A stretch of DNA of 64,000 nucleotides, from contig JBBHKE010001893.1 in the NCBI GenBank assembly GCA_037447655.1, forward strand, positions 26,314-90,313, in the 5' to 3' direction. Below the pieces are notes generated by a model. The model worked only from the letters and a program-made list of their open reading frames with translations. It had not been told where the DNA came from and did not search any database. The position numbers were made by a program, and so were the translations under genes. The DNA comes from Zygnema cylindricum (Eukaryota; Streptophyta; Zygnematophyceae; Zygnematales; Zygnemataceae). Shown here in pieces: positions 10,138-21,665 of this stretch; position 1 is the first letter of the stretch; each line of letters opens with the position of its first letter.

Positions 10138-13100
10138 CTCTAGGGTACCAATTTTTAATGGAACTAGCTTCATATACTGGGAAAGTATGATGATAGGAGC
10201 TTTATGCGAAAAAAAGGTATTGGGGGATAGTGAGTGGACGGTTGGGGCATCCATCAAGTCTTGGAATTCCTCCAGGGTTTGGAGGAAGCAGATTCACCAG
10301 AAAAGAGGATCCACCTTCAACAGAGGAAACAAAAGAATAAGAGGTGGTGGACAAATGAAAGGAGAAGGAGGGAACCACACCAATAAAAGCTGGATCGGCA
10401 TTCATGTCACCTATTCCGAGGAATGAGGAGAATGATACTGAAACCTAGGACTTCAACAATATGGCGGCAAAGCACTTCATCCTACGCCATCTCACTCAAG
10501 GACTTGCATTTCCTCATTTGCAAGTAGAAAGGGCATCTGATCTTTGGATGGCTCTCATAGAGATGTACCGAAGTGGTACGATTCAGCAACAACAGTTGGC
10601 TGATCAAAAGTTAAGGAGTATGTATCTAAACGGGGGAAGATGTTAGATTTTTTTAATGAGCTTGCTACACTCTTCATGGAGCTAGAGAATGCGGGAAAAG
10701 ATTTTCGTGAATAAGAAAAGGTTAACTGTTTACTAATGAAGTTACGCGATGAGTTCGAGAACATAGTCAACCGTGTGCAGGACTTGCCGGACTTAAGATG
10801 GATATGGAACTCTGTGGTAGGGATGATTCTCGTTCGGGAGAATACGATTGAGATCCGAAGGGGAGGAAAGAGTGGCCAAGCCTTAGCAACTTCGACCGAT
10901 TGGAGGAACAAGGATTCTCGGAAACCGGTCGAAAAACTATGGGGGTAGGGAGCAGAAAAATCAGGCCGACGAGTTCAGACGAAGGGCTCCCAAAGGTTTA
11001 TGTCATTTTTGTTAGAAATCGGAGCACTATATGGAAGAGTGCAATAAGCTAACCGAGCTTTGATTAAAGGAGGGGCAGACCGGTGGTATCCCGAGAGGAA
11101 AGAAAAAGGCCCCTGTGACACAAGTACATGAGGCGGAATCCGAGGACGAGGACGATGAGCTCCTTTAGGATGAGGAGTTGGAGGCGAAAAACTAGGTCGA
11201 AATTCCACGAAGGCATAAATTTGCTTACGGTGGATTGAAAGGTGAAGCAGGCTGGATGGTAGATTCAGGTGCCTCCATGCACATGTCTAAGGATAGGCAC
11301 CTGTTCACTAAGATAAGAAAGATTCCCACCGTAGAGATAGAGTACGAGGATGGGAGAATAGTCACCACTACTCTTGTAGGATCGGTAGATCTGAAAGTGT
11401 TAGTAGAAAGAAAGACATCCATAGTAACATTATCTGATGTATTGTTTATTCCGGAGCTGAAAAAAAACCTCATCTCTACAGTTGTATTAGATGATAAGGG
11501 TTTTTTTTCAGTACTAGGGAAGGAGTCTTTACTGCTAGTTTTGAGGAGGGTGTCTATTTTATTGCTGAGAAAGGTAGCCATGGGATATTTAGGCTGATTT
11601 TAAGTAATGAAACGAAGAAACTTTATTATGCTGGTGTTCATGATATTATGATGTGGCATAAGAGGCTGGGGCATGTGAATCTAGATAAGTTAAGAGAGAT
11701 GAAAAAAATGGGAGTGGTGTAAGGGATTCAGTTCAGTGAGAGTGATAATATAAGTGATTGCAGTGGATGTGCTCAAGGTAAAACACACAGATTACCGTTT
11801 CCTAAAACAACCACCTATAAGGGAGAAAAAATTCTAGATCTAGTACACACAGATATTTCGGGACGGACTAAAGTGCCCTCACCGGGGGGGAAGAGATTTA
11901 TGATGACTATCACTGATGATTGGTCTCGGTATTCCCGGGTGTATTTTTTGAAAAACAAGTCCGAAGCTCAGGATTGTTTTAGACAATATAAAGCATGGAG
12001 TGAAAAACTTCATGAAACTCCAATCAAAAGAAAATAGAGTGACAATAGTGGAGACTATACTTCTAACCAGTTTGAGGATTTTCTGAGGGAAGATGGGGTT
12101 CAACACCAAAAGACAGTTCCAGAAAACCCGGAACAGAATAGGGTAGCTGAAAGGTTAAATAGAACACTAAGTGATAGTGCTAGAACTATGTTGTCGGATA
12201 AGAAGATAGGAAAAAGGTTTTGGGTAAGGCAAGGAACTGTGCTAATTACCTCAAAAATAGAGTTCTTACTTCAGCTATAAAAAATCAAACACCTTATGAG
12301 AGATGGACAGGCCGGAAACCAGACTTATCTCACTTAAAAGGTTTTCGGCAGTCAAGTATTCAGTCTATATACAGATCGGTCTAATTGGAAGCTAGATCTT
12401 AAAGGAAAACCGGGATACTTATTAGGATATGATGAGGATGTTAAAGGATATAGAGTGTATGATCTAAAAAGAGAAGATATAATCTTAGTAAAACATTTAG
12501 TAGTTATGGATGAAGGAAAGTGTGTGGATCCCTTCAAATATACAAAGTCAGTAAAAATCAGATTTGAGTCAGAAAATTCCGATGACTTTGAGCTTCCTAA
12601 CTATCCGGGTTTTAGAGAAGATGACATTCTTGCAGATACAAATCAGACCGAAAAGGACTCGGCTGTGGAAACTCCAGTGACAACTCTACCCGAAGCGGAA
12701 AACGTGGTGGAAATTGATTCGGAATCAAGGGATAGGGGAGAAGCCGAGATTGTTCGAAAGAATCCACGAGAACCACCTATTCCAGCCTCAGATTTTGAGG
12801 GGGGAAGGAGAAGTAACAAAAGACTACAAGAAAAACAGGTTAATAACAAGGTAACTAAACTATTTCATCAAGATGAACCTCAAACTTATGGAGAGGCGAT
12901 GACTTGTCCAGAAAGAAACAGGTGGAAGACAGCCATCAATGAGGAGATGGCCTCAATTATGGCAGCCGATACTTGGGAGCTGGTGGATTGTCCACCTAAC
13001 TGAAAACCAATCGGTTGTAAGTGGGTTTTCAAATTAAAACTGAACCCAGATAACACAATCGAGCGCTACAAGGCCCGACTAGTGGCAAAGGGATTTACAC

Positions 13101-14460
13101 AAAAGGAGGGAATTGACTACAAGGAAACCTTTGCCCCGGTGGTCAGATTTCGCTCCGTGCGCATACTTCTCATTCTAGCAGCAACGGAAGACATGGAAGT
13201 GCACCAGATGGACATCAAAACAGCCTTTTTGCATGGAGAATTCGAAGAGGAGATCTTCATGCGACAACCCGAAGGGTTTGTGGAGGAAGGAGAGGAGAGT
13301 AAGGTATGCCGGCTGATTAAATCTCTTTATGGTTTGAAATAGGCGCGTCGACACTGGAATAAAAAGCTTGATGAGTTTCTTACCGGTCTGGGATATATCC
13401 AGATCAGCTCAGATCACTCAATCTATGTTTTAGAAGATGAGGAAGGTTTTATATGTATTGCAATTTATGTTGATGATTTGCTTGTCTTAAGTAAATCAAT
13501 GGAAAAAATTAATAAACTGAAAACCGATCTTAAGGGGAGATTTGAAATGAAGGATATGGGGGAAGCAAAATATATTTTGGGAATTCAAGTAGAGAGAGAC
13601 CGAAAAAGAAAAATTATAAGATTGACTCAAAAAGAAGCAATAGGGAACATGCTTGAAAAATTTCAAATGGATAAAGCTAATAGTTGTACAACTCCAATGG
13701 AGTTGAAGAAGGGAAGTGAGGGGAGTGAGGAAGAAGGAGTCATAATCTTAAACGAGGAATTATCTCCTGAAGAACAGAAGTTCATGCAGACTATTTCTTA
13801 CAAGCAAGTAGTGGGAAGTCTAATCTATTTTATCAATTGTACCCGCCCGGATTTAGCTACAACTGTAGGAGTGCTGAGTAGAAGTCTAAATACTCCCACT
13901 AAGAGGGATTGGGAGGCAGCTAAGAGAGTCCTTAGATATTTGATAGGAACTAGGGATCTATGGTTGCATTTGGGTGGGGAGAATACTGACATCACTACTT
14001 AGAGTGATGCCAGTTATGGTAATGCTCCGATGAGGAGATGCACTTCTGGATATGTATTATATGTGGGTAATGGGGCTTGCTGTTGGAGTAGCAAACAGCA
14101 AAAGCTTATTGCTCAGTCCACCATAGAGGATGAGTATATGGCCTCTTGCTCTGCTGTAAAAGAATTGATGTGGGTCAAGTCTTTGCTTGGTGTGCTTGGT
14201 CACCTTAAACTGGTGTGCAGAAAATTTTTTGTGATAATCAGGCAGCAATCGCTATTTCTGCCTATCCTAAACATCATTTTAAAGCTAAACACATGGACAT
14301 TAGACTCAGCTTTGTTAGAGAGAAAGTAGAAAACAAAATAATCAGCTTAGAGTACCGACAAGATAGTGAGACGGTAGCAGATAAGATGACCAAACCTGTG
14401 CCTTCCCCTAAGCTAATTTTTTGCAGTGAAAAGTGTGGTTTGAAATTAAAGATTGACTAG
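10127..14460 (+). pseudogene. Ty1/copia gag-pol polyprotein (element 1), multiple stops and frameshifts
   Basis: Gag starts MGPPSRVPIFNG within the primer site. An extra A in the run near 10210 shifts the frame. Gag resumes with NMAAKHFILRHLTQGLAF near 10460 and has a zinc knuckle CHFC*KSEHYMEEC near 11007-11042. Protease: MVDSGASMHM near 11262-11290. Integrase: HKRLGH...CSGCAQGK zinc site (11650-11780), first catalytic Asp in HTDISG (about 11850), second in SDNSGDY (about 12040), Glu in VAERLNRTL (about 12145). [38 protein letters not shown] (about 13465). RNase H: GGENTDITT*SDASYG through AIAISAYPKHHFKAKHMD to a stop at 14460. Several stops replace codons conserved in relatives (GLK*A, ITT*SDA, PPN*KP), each a possible C-to-T type change. 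A frameshift near 14210 splits RNase H. No functional enzyme is expected. Confidence 0.93.
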
Positions 14461-14473
14461 AAAATAAGGGGAG
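14461..14473 (+). promoter_or_regulatory. Polypurine tract of element 1
   Basis: AAAATAAGGGGAG lies immediately before the 3' LTR TG, one base after the RNase H stop codon. It would prime plus-strand synthesis. Confidence 0.85.
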
Positions 14474-15527
14474 TGTAGAAGTTAATGGTCTTTAAAAGTA
14501 TTTTCTAGGTCTGAACAGAAATAAGAAAGAAGCTAAGGCAGTCTACCTCTAACTTCTCTCTCCAACTTCTCAAACTTGTCGCAGTCACTGAGAAATTGGA
14601 GAGGGAGCTAGAGCCATGGCTACCTAGGCTATCCAAAGGTTTACGGGAAAATATATTTTAGTTAGGGGTTTAATTTACTAAACGGTATGTGCCGGCGACA
14701 GGATTTTGATCCTGGTACCTACCAGCCGGCACACACCGTAGCCGGTAGCCTTAGCCGTTAAGTCTACAAGTAATGTTACATATTATGGTTTGATAATTAC
14801 TTAAACATTTATATTTAGGATAGTTCATTTAACTGTAACTGGTTACGAGAGACATATATCCAGTAAATGTAAAAGTACGGATTCCGGTACGGATTAGAAA
14901 CTAATACCGCGCATTTAATTCTTTAGTAAAACGAATATTGCGCATGTAGTTATTACGGCTACGATTAAATGTGAATTCAATCGGACGGCCGGAATTAATG
15001 CAAAGATTGCGGAAGAGAATTTCGGCGGTTTGTGGTCATCGCGACATCGGATGACAGGTGGCGGAATGACATTGGATCGCGGCATCTCCGAGGATTAACG
15101 GAGCGAATCCGGACATACCACGTGTCGACATTTTGGCCATGTTGTACAACGGTCGTACATAAAGTACACCGGCAGCTGTACTTTTGTCTACGAAACTGAA
15201 ATTTGATTGGCTCCGTACATCAGTAGATAGAGTCTGTGAGAGAGATAGGACTTAGAAAAATTAGAAGATATGACACTCTCTCCCAGAGAGCTTATGTACA
15301 AAAGGTCAACTTTGACCCTCCATAACTTACTGCTCAGGGGAGCAAATTCAGAGATTCTTTTTGCTATCGACTCAAGGGAGTCTTGTCTTCACAAGGGTGA
15401 AGTTGGTCAAAGTTTTTGTCTGCCAGGGTGGCAGTTATATTTGCTGAAACACAAAGGTGTCAGGATTATCCTAAAGGCTTCTTGGAAGTTGTCCACTCTG
15501 AGGACTTATGGAGGTCTCAGAGTTTCA
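14474..15527 (+). repeat. 3' LTR of element 1
   Basis: 1054 bp, TGTAGAAGTT...GAGTTTCA, followed by the target copy AAGGG. The tRNA-like module is near 14690-14766, with the intact pairing GTGCCGGC/GCCGGCAC on the minus strand. Confidence 0.93.
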
Positions 15528-16080
15528 AAGGGGGGAGCAACTATGGCTCAGGAACTGACACGCCTCAGGGGAGAGGCCATGTCGTACTATGGTCGTACAA
15601 GAAGTACATCAATATTTGTACCTTTTTGTACCTTAAAGTCATTTTATTGATTAGGGTACACTAGAAGTAGGTTTAGAAGGGGAGCTTAGGAATTAGGAAA
15701 AATCAACGTAGCCGCCTCTCTCCCAGAGTGCTTCAGTATTTATACGTCATCTTTGGCCGGCCATAACTTAATGCTCGGAGAGCAATTTCAGTGATTCTTT
15801 TTGCTGCGGACTCAAGGGAGTCCAAGCTACACAGGGTGTAGTACTTCAGAGTTTTTGCGTGCCAGGGTGGCACTTATTCATTGCCAAATTCAAAAGTGCA
15901 AATATTATCCTAGAGGCTTCATATAAGCTCGACATTCTGTGGACCAATGGAGGTCACAAAATTATATTGGTGGCATATGGCGATTGGTTGCCTCTAACTA
16001 CAACATGTTCGCCAAAAAAAAAAATTAGTACACTGTGATTCATTGGAACCCTGACTGGCTCCACTTTCCGGGCACCAAAC

Positions 16081-16376
16081 TCTTAGTCATTCTCGTAGCT
16101 AAAGCAGCGACGACCAGCGACGAAGTAGTTTCGTCGCTGGATATTTGAAATGACGCAGAAATTGAATGTTCGTTTCGTTTCACGTAAGTTTGAATAGTAC
16201 TATAGAAGTGACATGGAAATTGGTTGGTAGTTTCGGTTCACGTAAGTTCAAGTCGTACCGTGTGATTCAAGTTGGTTCGCAGTTGACTTTTCTAGTCATA
16301 CCGTGTTGTTCAAGTCGGTTCAACTTCTCGGTCATTCATTTCACCACGTTGATTGTTACGCGTTTTTGTCGTAGAC

Positions 16377-16407
<31 letters not shown>

Positions 16408-16580
16408 AAGACTTAGTGTATTTCTATGTTTTGGAGGCGTAGCTTATTAAAGAGGCGTAGAAAGGTCAGAAGTAAAAAGAAGGAAGAAAAAGAGTTGTAT
16501 TTGCATTATGCTTGATATATTGAATATTTTGGAGGAACACCATTGTCGTGTGTATATTTTATTTTGATTGTAATCTTTCA
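16081..16580 (+). mobile_element. C-family solo LTR, truncated at its 5' end
   Basis: Matches the LTR at 60933-61482 in the opposite orientation. It starts in the GTCATTCTCGTAGCTAA block, about 40-50 bp inside the LTR, and ends with the family terminus TAATCTTTCA. It contains the AGCGACGAAGTAGTTTCGTCGCT hairpin (arms 16114-16138) and a TA microsatellite at about 16377-16401. No internal sequence follows. Confidence 0.82.
16377..16401. repeat. (TA)n microsatellite in C-family LTR
   Basis: Pure AT dinucleotide run. The corresponding place in the 61-kb LTR has only a short ATATATA. Confidence 0.9.
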
Positions 16581-16740
16581 ATCGCCATTGGAAGGAATGG
16601 CCCTTCGTTAAGCTTGTTGTATGTAACTATGGATCGAATAACAAAAATTTTTCGGTTGATTTTTTTGTTTGAGAAGGAAAAGTGCTCTGTTAACTTTTCA
16701 CTTCTAACGAAGGGCTCCTCGTTACAATGGCAAGTTACCT

Positions 16741-16835
16741 TTTACGAAAAAAAAATGTCATATGTAGGGCTCGAACCAGGATCGCAACACTTTCTTCTCT
16801 GCCGACAGTTGTCCCCTAACAACTGCCCACTCAAC
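16741..16835 (-). mobile_element. tRNA-related SINE-like fragment
   Basis: On the minus strand, GAGTGGGCAGTTGTTAGGGG resembles a tRNA A-box region. GGTTCGAGCCC, a perfect B-box match, follows about 50 bp downstream, then a run of nine T (reverse of 16742-16750), a possible Pol III terminator. Spacing suits a tRNA-derived head. There is no clear tail or target duplication, so a decayed tRNA pseudogene is equally possible. Confidence 0.4.
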
Positions 16836-17369
16836 AGCAACAAAGAGCTGTCAACTTATTCAAAACTACAAAAACAAATTTTGTCGTCACCTGATGAAAC
16901 CTTTGTTTCAATCCCGGATCGCTTAACAATTCTGTTTACGTAATTGTCACCATATCGTACGACTACGATCTAAATGCACGTTATTTCAAAATATATTCGG
17001 AAACAAGAAGCGGGATATCTGGAAAGGTCGACGAGGCCAGAAATCCAGATTGTGAGGCAAAACCATGCAATCTCGTCAAGCGTGCGATAACGATTAAAGG
17101 TTATCATCACTTCGTCAGTGTAAAAACCCCGTAATCCGCCAGCTACCGTACTGTACTATAGCGTCCGTTATTCCGTACCTGCGTAGCAATGAGGCAGCGC
17201 GCGTGTCAGAAGGGTCAACGAAAGCTACTAACTAGACCGGACCCACCGTCTTCACGGGAGATATCATCAAAGTTCAGGCTGGCGACCAAGTCTCGCTGCC
17301 GGAAGAATACACATTTGACGACTTTCGACTGTGAATATTGAATACTGTAGTGGGATACTCATGGAAGAA
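16836..17369. other. Unannotated interval
   Basis: No gene, LTR or tRNA signature recognised. Several GTAC-rich words occur around 17140-17180. It may include diverged host intron 4 sequence next to the exon-4 scrap. Confidence 0.4.
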
Positions 17370-17466
17370 CAGACGGAATGGTGTGATACCAGTCGGTACT
17401 GTTCCTCCAAACACGTCTTGTGGTCGTACACTCCTGTGGCCTGCTGCGGGTTCTAGTAGTCGTAAG
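17370..17466 (-). pseudogene. Host phosphorylase paralogue scrap (3' end of exon 4 and donor side)
   Basis: Matches 30965-31047 of the intact gene on the same strand. Reading on the minus strand, the motif NPQQATGVYDHKTC is still recognisable (intact gene NPQQATGVYDHRTC), but flanking exon sequence is missing. It is truncated on its right by an LTR fragment at 17467. Confidence 0.75.
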
Positions 17467-17801
17467 TTGACCATTTTCAGTGATTCTTGCTGCTGCCGAC
17501 TCAGGGGAGTCCAAGCTATACAAGGGTGTAGTCGGTCAGAGTTTTTGCCTGCCTGGGTGGCTGCATTTCTAAGGGAAATTCAAAGTGGGGGAATGTGTCC
17601 AAATCTCATATTCTAACTTTGCATTCTGTGGTGGAACTGAGCACACAGAAAGTCTTACTTCACAGGGGTGAAGCTTTAATGGGGTTTTGATTGTAAAGGG
17701 GTCAATCATTTAGGTTTATATCAAGTTGGAGTCGGCACTATCTAGATTAACTTCCTTTGGACCTGCAAATTCTGTGTGGAAATGGAGCCCATAGAATTTC
17801 A
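17467..17801 (+). mobile_element. LTR fragment, element-A family (3' third)
   Basis: Matches the reverse complement of 3667-4005. It contains GCCGACTCAGGGGAGTCC and the AGGGAAATTCAAAGTGGGG block, and ends CATAGAATTTCA at 17801. The U3 side is absent. It directly abuts element I at 17804, so one of the two was truncated by the other or by a deletion. Confidence 0.8.
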
Positions 17802-17803
17802 AC

Positions 17804-18375
17804 GGCAAGATCAAATCCTACGGAATCGCGTGACGATTCCACTACAAACACTTTTTGGCGGAAATTCTGACGCATATTTGGGCTCGGCCACCAACGGCTG
17901 ACATTATCTATTTTGGCGTGTAGTCATTGGACCACACGGCGCACACATTCAGCATTCAGATTGGAGTGCACATGTACAAATAGTGATTATTCCTCAGGAA
18001 GAGATCTATCTCTCTCACACATCATTTCACAGGATAGCACGTTGTTTAGGCAGTGGTATTTAGCACTTTATTCATACAAACACATTGTACATAGAGATCA
18101 CAAAGATCATAACAGATCACAATGATTAGGCACATGGTCTTAGGAGGAGAATCCAGCTTTATTAGTTAGCGAATATCCTAGAGACAAATGTAATTCCTAC
18201 TTTTATAATTCTATTCAAAGTTGTTTAAACATGTCAGTTCTAATGTTTACATCCATTTCTTCTCCCAGCTCTTAACCCTTGTGAGGCACATAACGGCACC
18301 CCTTCTTAGTGTATGTTATAGGTTTATCTACGTTAACCCTCGGTCAAAGGCTAGGGTGAGCGCCTAAAACTAATA
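17804..18375 (+). repeat. 5' LTR of element I (5'-truncated)
   Basis: Starts at GGCAAGATC where the right copy has TGCAAGATC, and ends CTAATA. It shares long blocks with the right LTR, such as TTTTGGCGGAAATT, AGATCTATCTCTCTCACACA and GGGCTAGGGTGAGCGCC-like text. Confidence 0.82.
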
Positions 18376-18392
18376 GGTTATGTGCCCACTAC
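18376..18392 (+). promoter_or_regulatory. Candidate primer-binding site of element I
   Basis: GGTTATGTGCCCACTAC differs by two bases from GGTTATGGGCCCACCAC, the complement of the initiator-tRNA anticodon arm used by elements 1, A, E and F. Its position directly after the LTR supports the same half-tRNA priming. Confidence 0.55.
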
Positions 18393-18587
18393 AATAGCGA
18401 TGCCCTGTGAGTCTTCAGAGTCCCTTGAGTAAAGGAGTTGAGCGCAGGTGAATTCGATCGGTGAGTCTAAGGGTGATATCACTTATGATACCTAGGCTGC
18501 AAAGGCAGCAAACAGAGAGCAATCAGACCGGTTTCATCGGAAACCGAATACGAAGCAGAGGACCAAACACTCGGCCGGGAAGAGATC

Positions 18588-18950
18588 ATGAGAGACCACG
18601 TCAAACAAGTGATAGGGTCAAAGGGTTTGCATGAGATATCAAGGAAGGCAGACTCATCAGGTGTGGAGGAAGTCAAGGGAAGTAAAAACAACCACGCAGA
18701 GGATGCAGTCAAACTCAACCTGTCCTTCACCAGGAAGACAGAGCTAACCAAAACTATTCTCCAAACATCCTATCAAGATGGAACATCCATTCAATCATAC
18801 ATCACTCATTATTCTAACCTGCTAAACCAAGCAAAGACTGCAGGCCTTGTTTTCTCAAAGACCACACATATTTGTTAGCTAATCCTCTCGCTACCAAAGC
18901 GGTCCTCAGACGTCCTCACCAGGTTGGAGGAGCGGAATCGGGAACACTAG
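18588..18950 (+). pseudogene. Copia-type gag fragment in element I
   Basis: An open frame of 96 codons from 18588 includes QTSYQDGTSIQSYITHYSNL, followed after a stop by LILSLPKRSSDVLTRLEE. This resembles the UBN2-type copia gag pattern (a region with I..Y...F..L followed by LL.SLP). No nucleocapsid zinc knuckle was found. It is a fragment only. Confidence 0.5.
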
Positions 18951-19136
18951 GAGTGGAACGAAGTGTTGGAGGTGTTGTTGGAAATCGCTTCCAGCACCAC
19001 GAAGGTGTCACAATGTGGCACGCACTCTGATGGCTCCAACTATCCACCCGCAAACGGTGGAACAAATTGAGAAGGCAAGGTTAGTCTGTCACAATCGAGT
19101 GGCAATGACAAGAAGGAGGAGACTCGCACCAAGTAC

Positions 19137-19184
19137 AGTAATGAGTCTAACTTCATGCACAGTAATGAGTCTAACTTCATGCAG
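19137..19184 (+). repeat. 24-bp tandem duplication in element I
   Basis: AGTAATGAGTCTAACTTCATGC occurs twice in direct succession within A-rich non-coding sequence. Confidence 0.9.
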
Positions 19185-19424
19185 GTATAAAACTTGCATA
19201 CAGAGAGGAAAGACAGCCAAGACGAGAAAAAACTTGACCAAGGTAGATCTGAACCTCGACAAAAATCTGCAACAAAGAAAAACAAATGCGACCCAAGCTC
19301 CATCAGAGAGATCGGCACAGATCCGAAAAGAGCTGCTTACCGAGCACGGGTGCAAAAATTTGCTAGCAGTTTGCAAAGGGAAGGGAGCACAGCCGTGGCA
19401 TCGAAGCCACAATGAGGGACGTCT

Positions 19425-19540
19425 CTAACCGAATCAAATGGGTGCAGTCAAAGAATCTGCAAAACAGTGGCAAAAAAATCGTCTCCAACCAAATCTAATG
19501 GGTGCAGTCAAATAATCTGCAAAACAGTGGCAGAAAAATC
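19425..19540 (+). repeat. About 59-bp tandem duplication in element I
   Basis: The block ATGGGTGCAGTCAAAGAATC...CAGTGGCAAAAAAATC is repeated with minor changes (ATGGGTGCAGTCAAATAATC...CAGTGGCAGAAAAATC). Confidence 0.85.
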
Positions 19541-21452
19541 AGCACCAGACAGAGATTGATGGGCAAGGACTCGAGGCATTCCAGAGCAAGAATGTAGCAG
19601 CAAGCAGTCAACCATCGTACATGGAGCGAGAAAACAAATTTCACGCTCATGAGTAACAAATTGCAGGTATTACAAAACACTGCAGATAACAACAACAGTG
19701 TGAGAGACATGGAGAAAAAAAAAAGGATGAGAAACTCACATGGGGATGGCCAAACGATCAGCAACATGCAGATCCGCCGACTCGAAGAGTCGCAAACCGA
19801 CCAAACCTCTCAGATTCCACCTCCATATTCAGATTCCAACGAGGAATCAAGACTCTTGGGTAAATTTGAATCTAACGACCTGCAAAAAGAAAAGTCACGC
19901 CGAAATGAAGACAAGTTTTCATGGGCAACAGAAAAGCTTGAAACAATAATTGGACAAACCAAAAACGAAGGCACTAAAGGCAATCGCACGTACAAAACCG
20001 ATTCAAAGAGAAAGAGCATCAAAGGAAACCTCACAAGAATTAGTGTGGACACTCACCAATCAGTTGGAACAAAAATTCGTGGAAGCGTGGGAAGCAGACA
20101 AGAGAGATGAAGCCATGGGGCTGGAACAACTGGTCATGCGATTACGTTCAAGAGCAGCATCGACCATGGCATATTTGTCAATCTGCAAATCGGAAACCGA
20201 CAATGAGGTCAAAAAATAGATCCAACCAAGAAGGTAATGCATGGGAGCACATGGAGGGGCAAAGAGGGAACACAGAATCAGGGTGCAACTATCAACAAGC
20301 ATGACAGAAACCAAAGATCTAGACGCTAACAAGCTCAAACTCATCATCAAAAGTAGCAATGAGAGCAGAAATGAGAGCGACAAAAGCAATGGAGTCGAAT
20401 CCTCACCAGAGATGGAGACGCCAACGGAATGCTCAACGGATCAAGCACCACCTTCACCAAACACAAGTTCCAAGTCCACATCACCAGTCACCATCACAAA
20501 CCCTATAGGTGGAGAAGACCCGAGAGTCGAAGAAGACGAATGTCTTGCAAAACCATGAAAAGAAATGTTAGAAAGAAATGTTAGAATTTCTTCAAATAGA
20601 AATTGACATGCCATGGGAAGAGGTGTTAGAGTTAACCAAAGTTGCAACTAACAAAAAAAAATTCAGATTAAAGGCTGACACCCACAGATACACATCCAAG
20701 GTAGTTGTCGAAAAACTAAAGTTCGAATCAAATTCAATTGCTAAAAGCTCAAAGACTAACAAACTTAGATAGTTGAGCAGGGCAAAGGAAGGGACAAATG
20801 GGAACTCACCATCAAAGAAACCGAGCGAAGAGGAACCGAGATGCGAGCAAAACGCTATGCGAGCAAAACGCTGGAGCACTCACATCCTCAACCGCGACCT
20901 CCAGCAAGGAAGACACCGCATGTATTCAAGTCAACGGAAAACGATGGGAAATTTGCGAAGAAAAGAGGAGAAAAAAAGGAGTTAGAAACTCTCATTAGAG
21001 AAGACAGAAGAGAGAAAATATTTAAAGGAGAGGAGAGAACATTTAAAGAGAGGAAGGAACTTCAGCAACAAGAACCTCACCAAAGCTCTAAAAAATGACA
21101 TTAACCCTCGTGACTCTTTTAGGCATCTCTGCAGAAAAAGAATGCCAGCAGCAAACGGACAACTTGACAATAACTCACCAAAATGGAGTCGAGAATCCGA
21201 CGAAAGTGGGAGTGCAGATCGAGTCAAACTCCAAAACCGAGTCCAATCCATCGGACATTGAGGCCAAATCTGCACAAGAAAACAAGGTGTCATAGATTCA
21301 GGTCATGAAAAATCCAAAGACCTACAACGATGTATTGCTAACGTTAAATAACAATACATTAGGTAATGGAAATTTTCAAAGGAGGGAGAAAAGAGACTTA
21401 CCGAAATTTGGAAAGACATTTAACCTCGCCAAGTCTCTATAATCAGGCATTT

Positions 21453-21665
21453 GGGCAACGACCGAGGTTCAGCCGGTCATGCAACCCATGGAAAAGAACC
21501 TGCAAAGGCCGATCACAGCGGAAGGCGTGAGTGGGTCAGGCGTGAGTGGGCAACGACCGAGGTTCAGCCGGTCATGCAACCCATGGAAAAGAACCTGCAA
21601 AGACCGATCACAGCGGAAGGCGTGAGTGGGTCAGGCGTGAGTGGGTCAGGCGTGAGTGGGTCAGA
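21453..21665 (+). repeat. 95-bp tandem duplication with a 15-bp subrepeat
   Basis: GGGCAACGACCGAGGTTCAG starts at 21453 and 21548. The second unit ends with three direct copies of GTGAGTGGGTCAGGC. A 169-codon frame runs through it, but its composition follows the repeat and it resembles no family I know. Confidence 0.85.

Larger units (their letters stand above)
9071..15527 (+). mobile_element. Element 1: full-length Ty1/copia retrotransposon (decayed)
   Basis: LTRs at 9071-10122 and 14474-15527 (1052 and 1054 bp, TGTAGAA...GAGTTTCA) flank 4351 bp of internal sequence. A perfect 5-bp target duplication AAGGG lies at 9066-9070 and 15528-15532. The primer site is 10123-10137 and the polypurine tract AAAATAAGGGGAG ends at 14473. 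The domain order gag, protease, integrase, RT, RNase H is the copia order. By eye the first 400 bp of the two LTRs are roughly 95% identical, so the insertion is not very recent. It lies inside the older LTR K. Confidence 0.95.
8498..15966 (+). mobile_element. Solo LTR K, interrupted by element 1
   Basis: An old LTR of the same superfamily starts TGTTGAAAAAGGG at 8498 and resumes after the AAGGG duplication at 15528-15532. It ends near 15966 in a decayed version of GAATTTCA. It keeps the CCATGGCT block, a tRNA-like remnant (about 8735-8812, reverse orientation), the GGACTCAAGGGAGTCC hairpin near 15808 and the AGGGTGGCACTT block. The LTR proper is about 1.0 kb; element 1 (9071-15527) accounts for the rest. 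No target duplication could be confirmed. Confidence 0.75.

Noticed and set aside
19089-19412. Hydrophobic minus-strand ORF resembling a membrane protein
   Set aside because: It is antisense to A-rich repeats in element I; the repeated HEVRLITV comes from the 24-bp tandem duplication.
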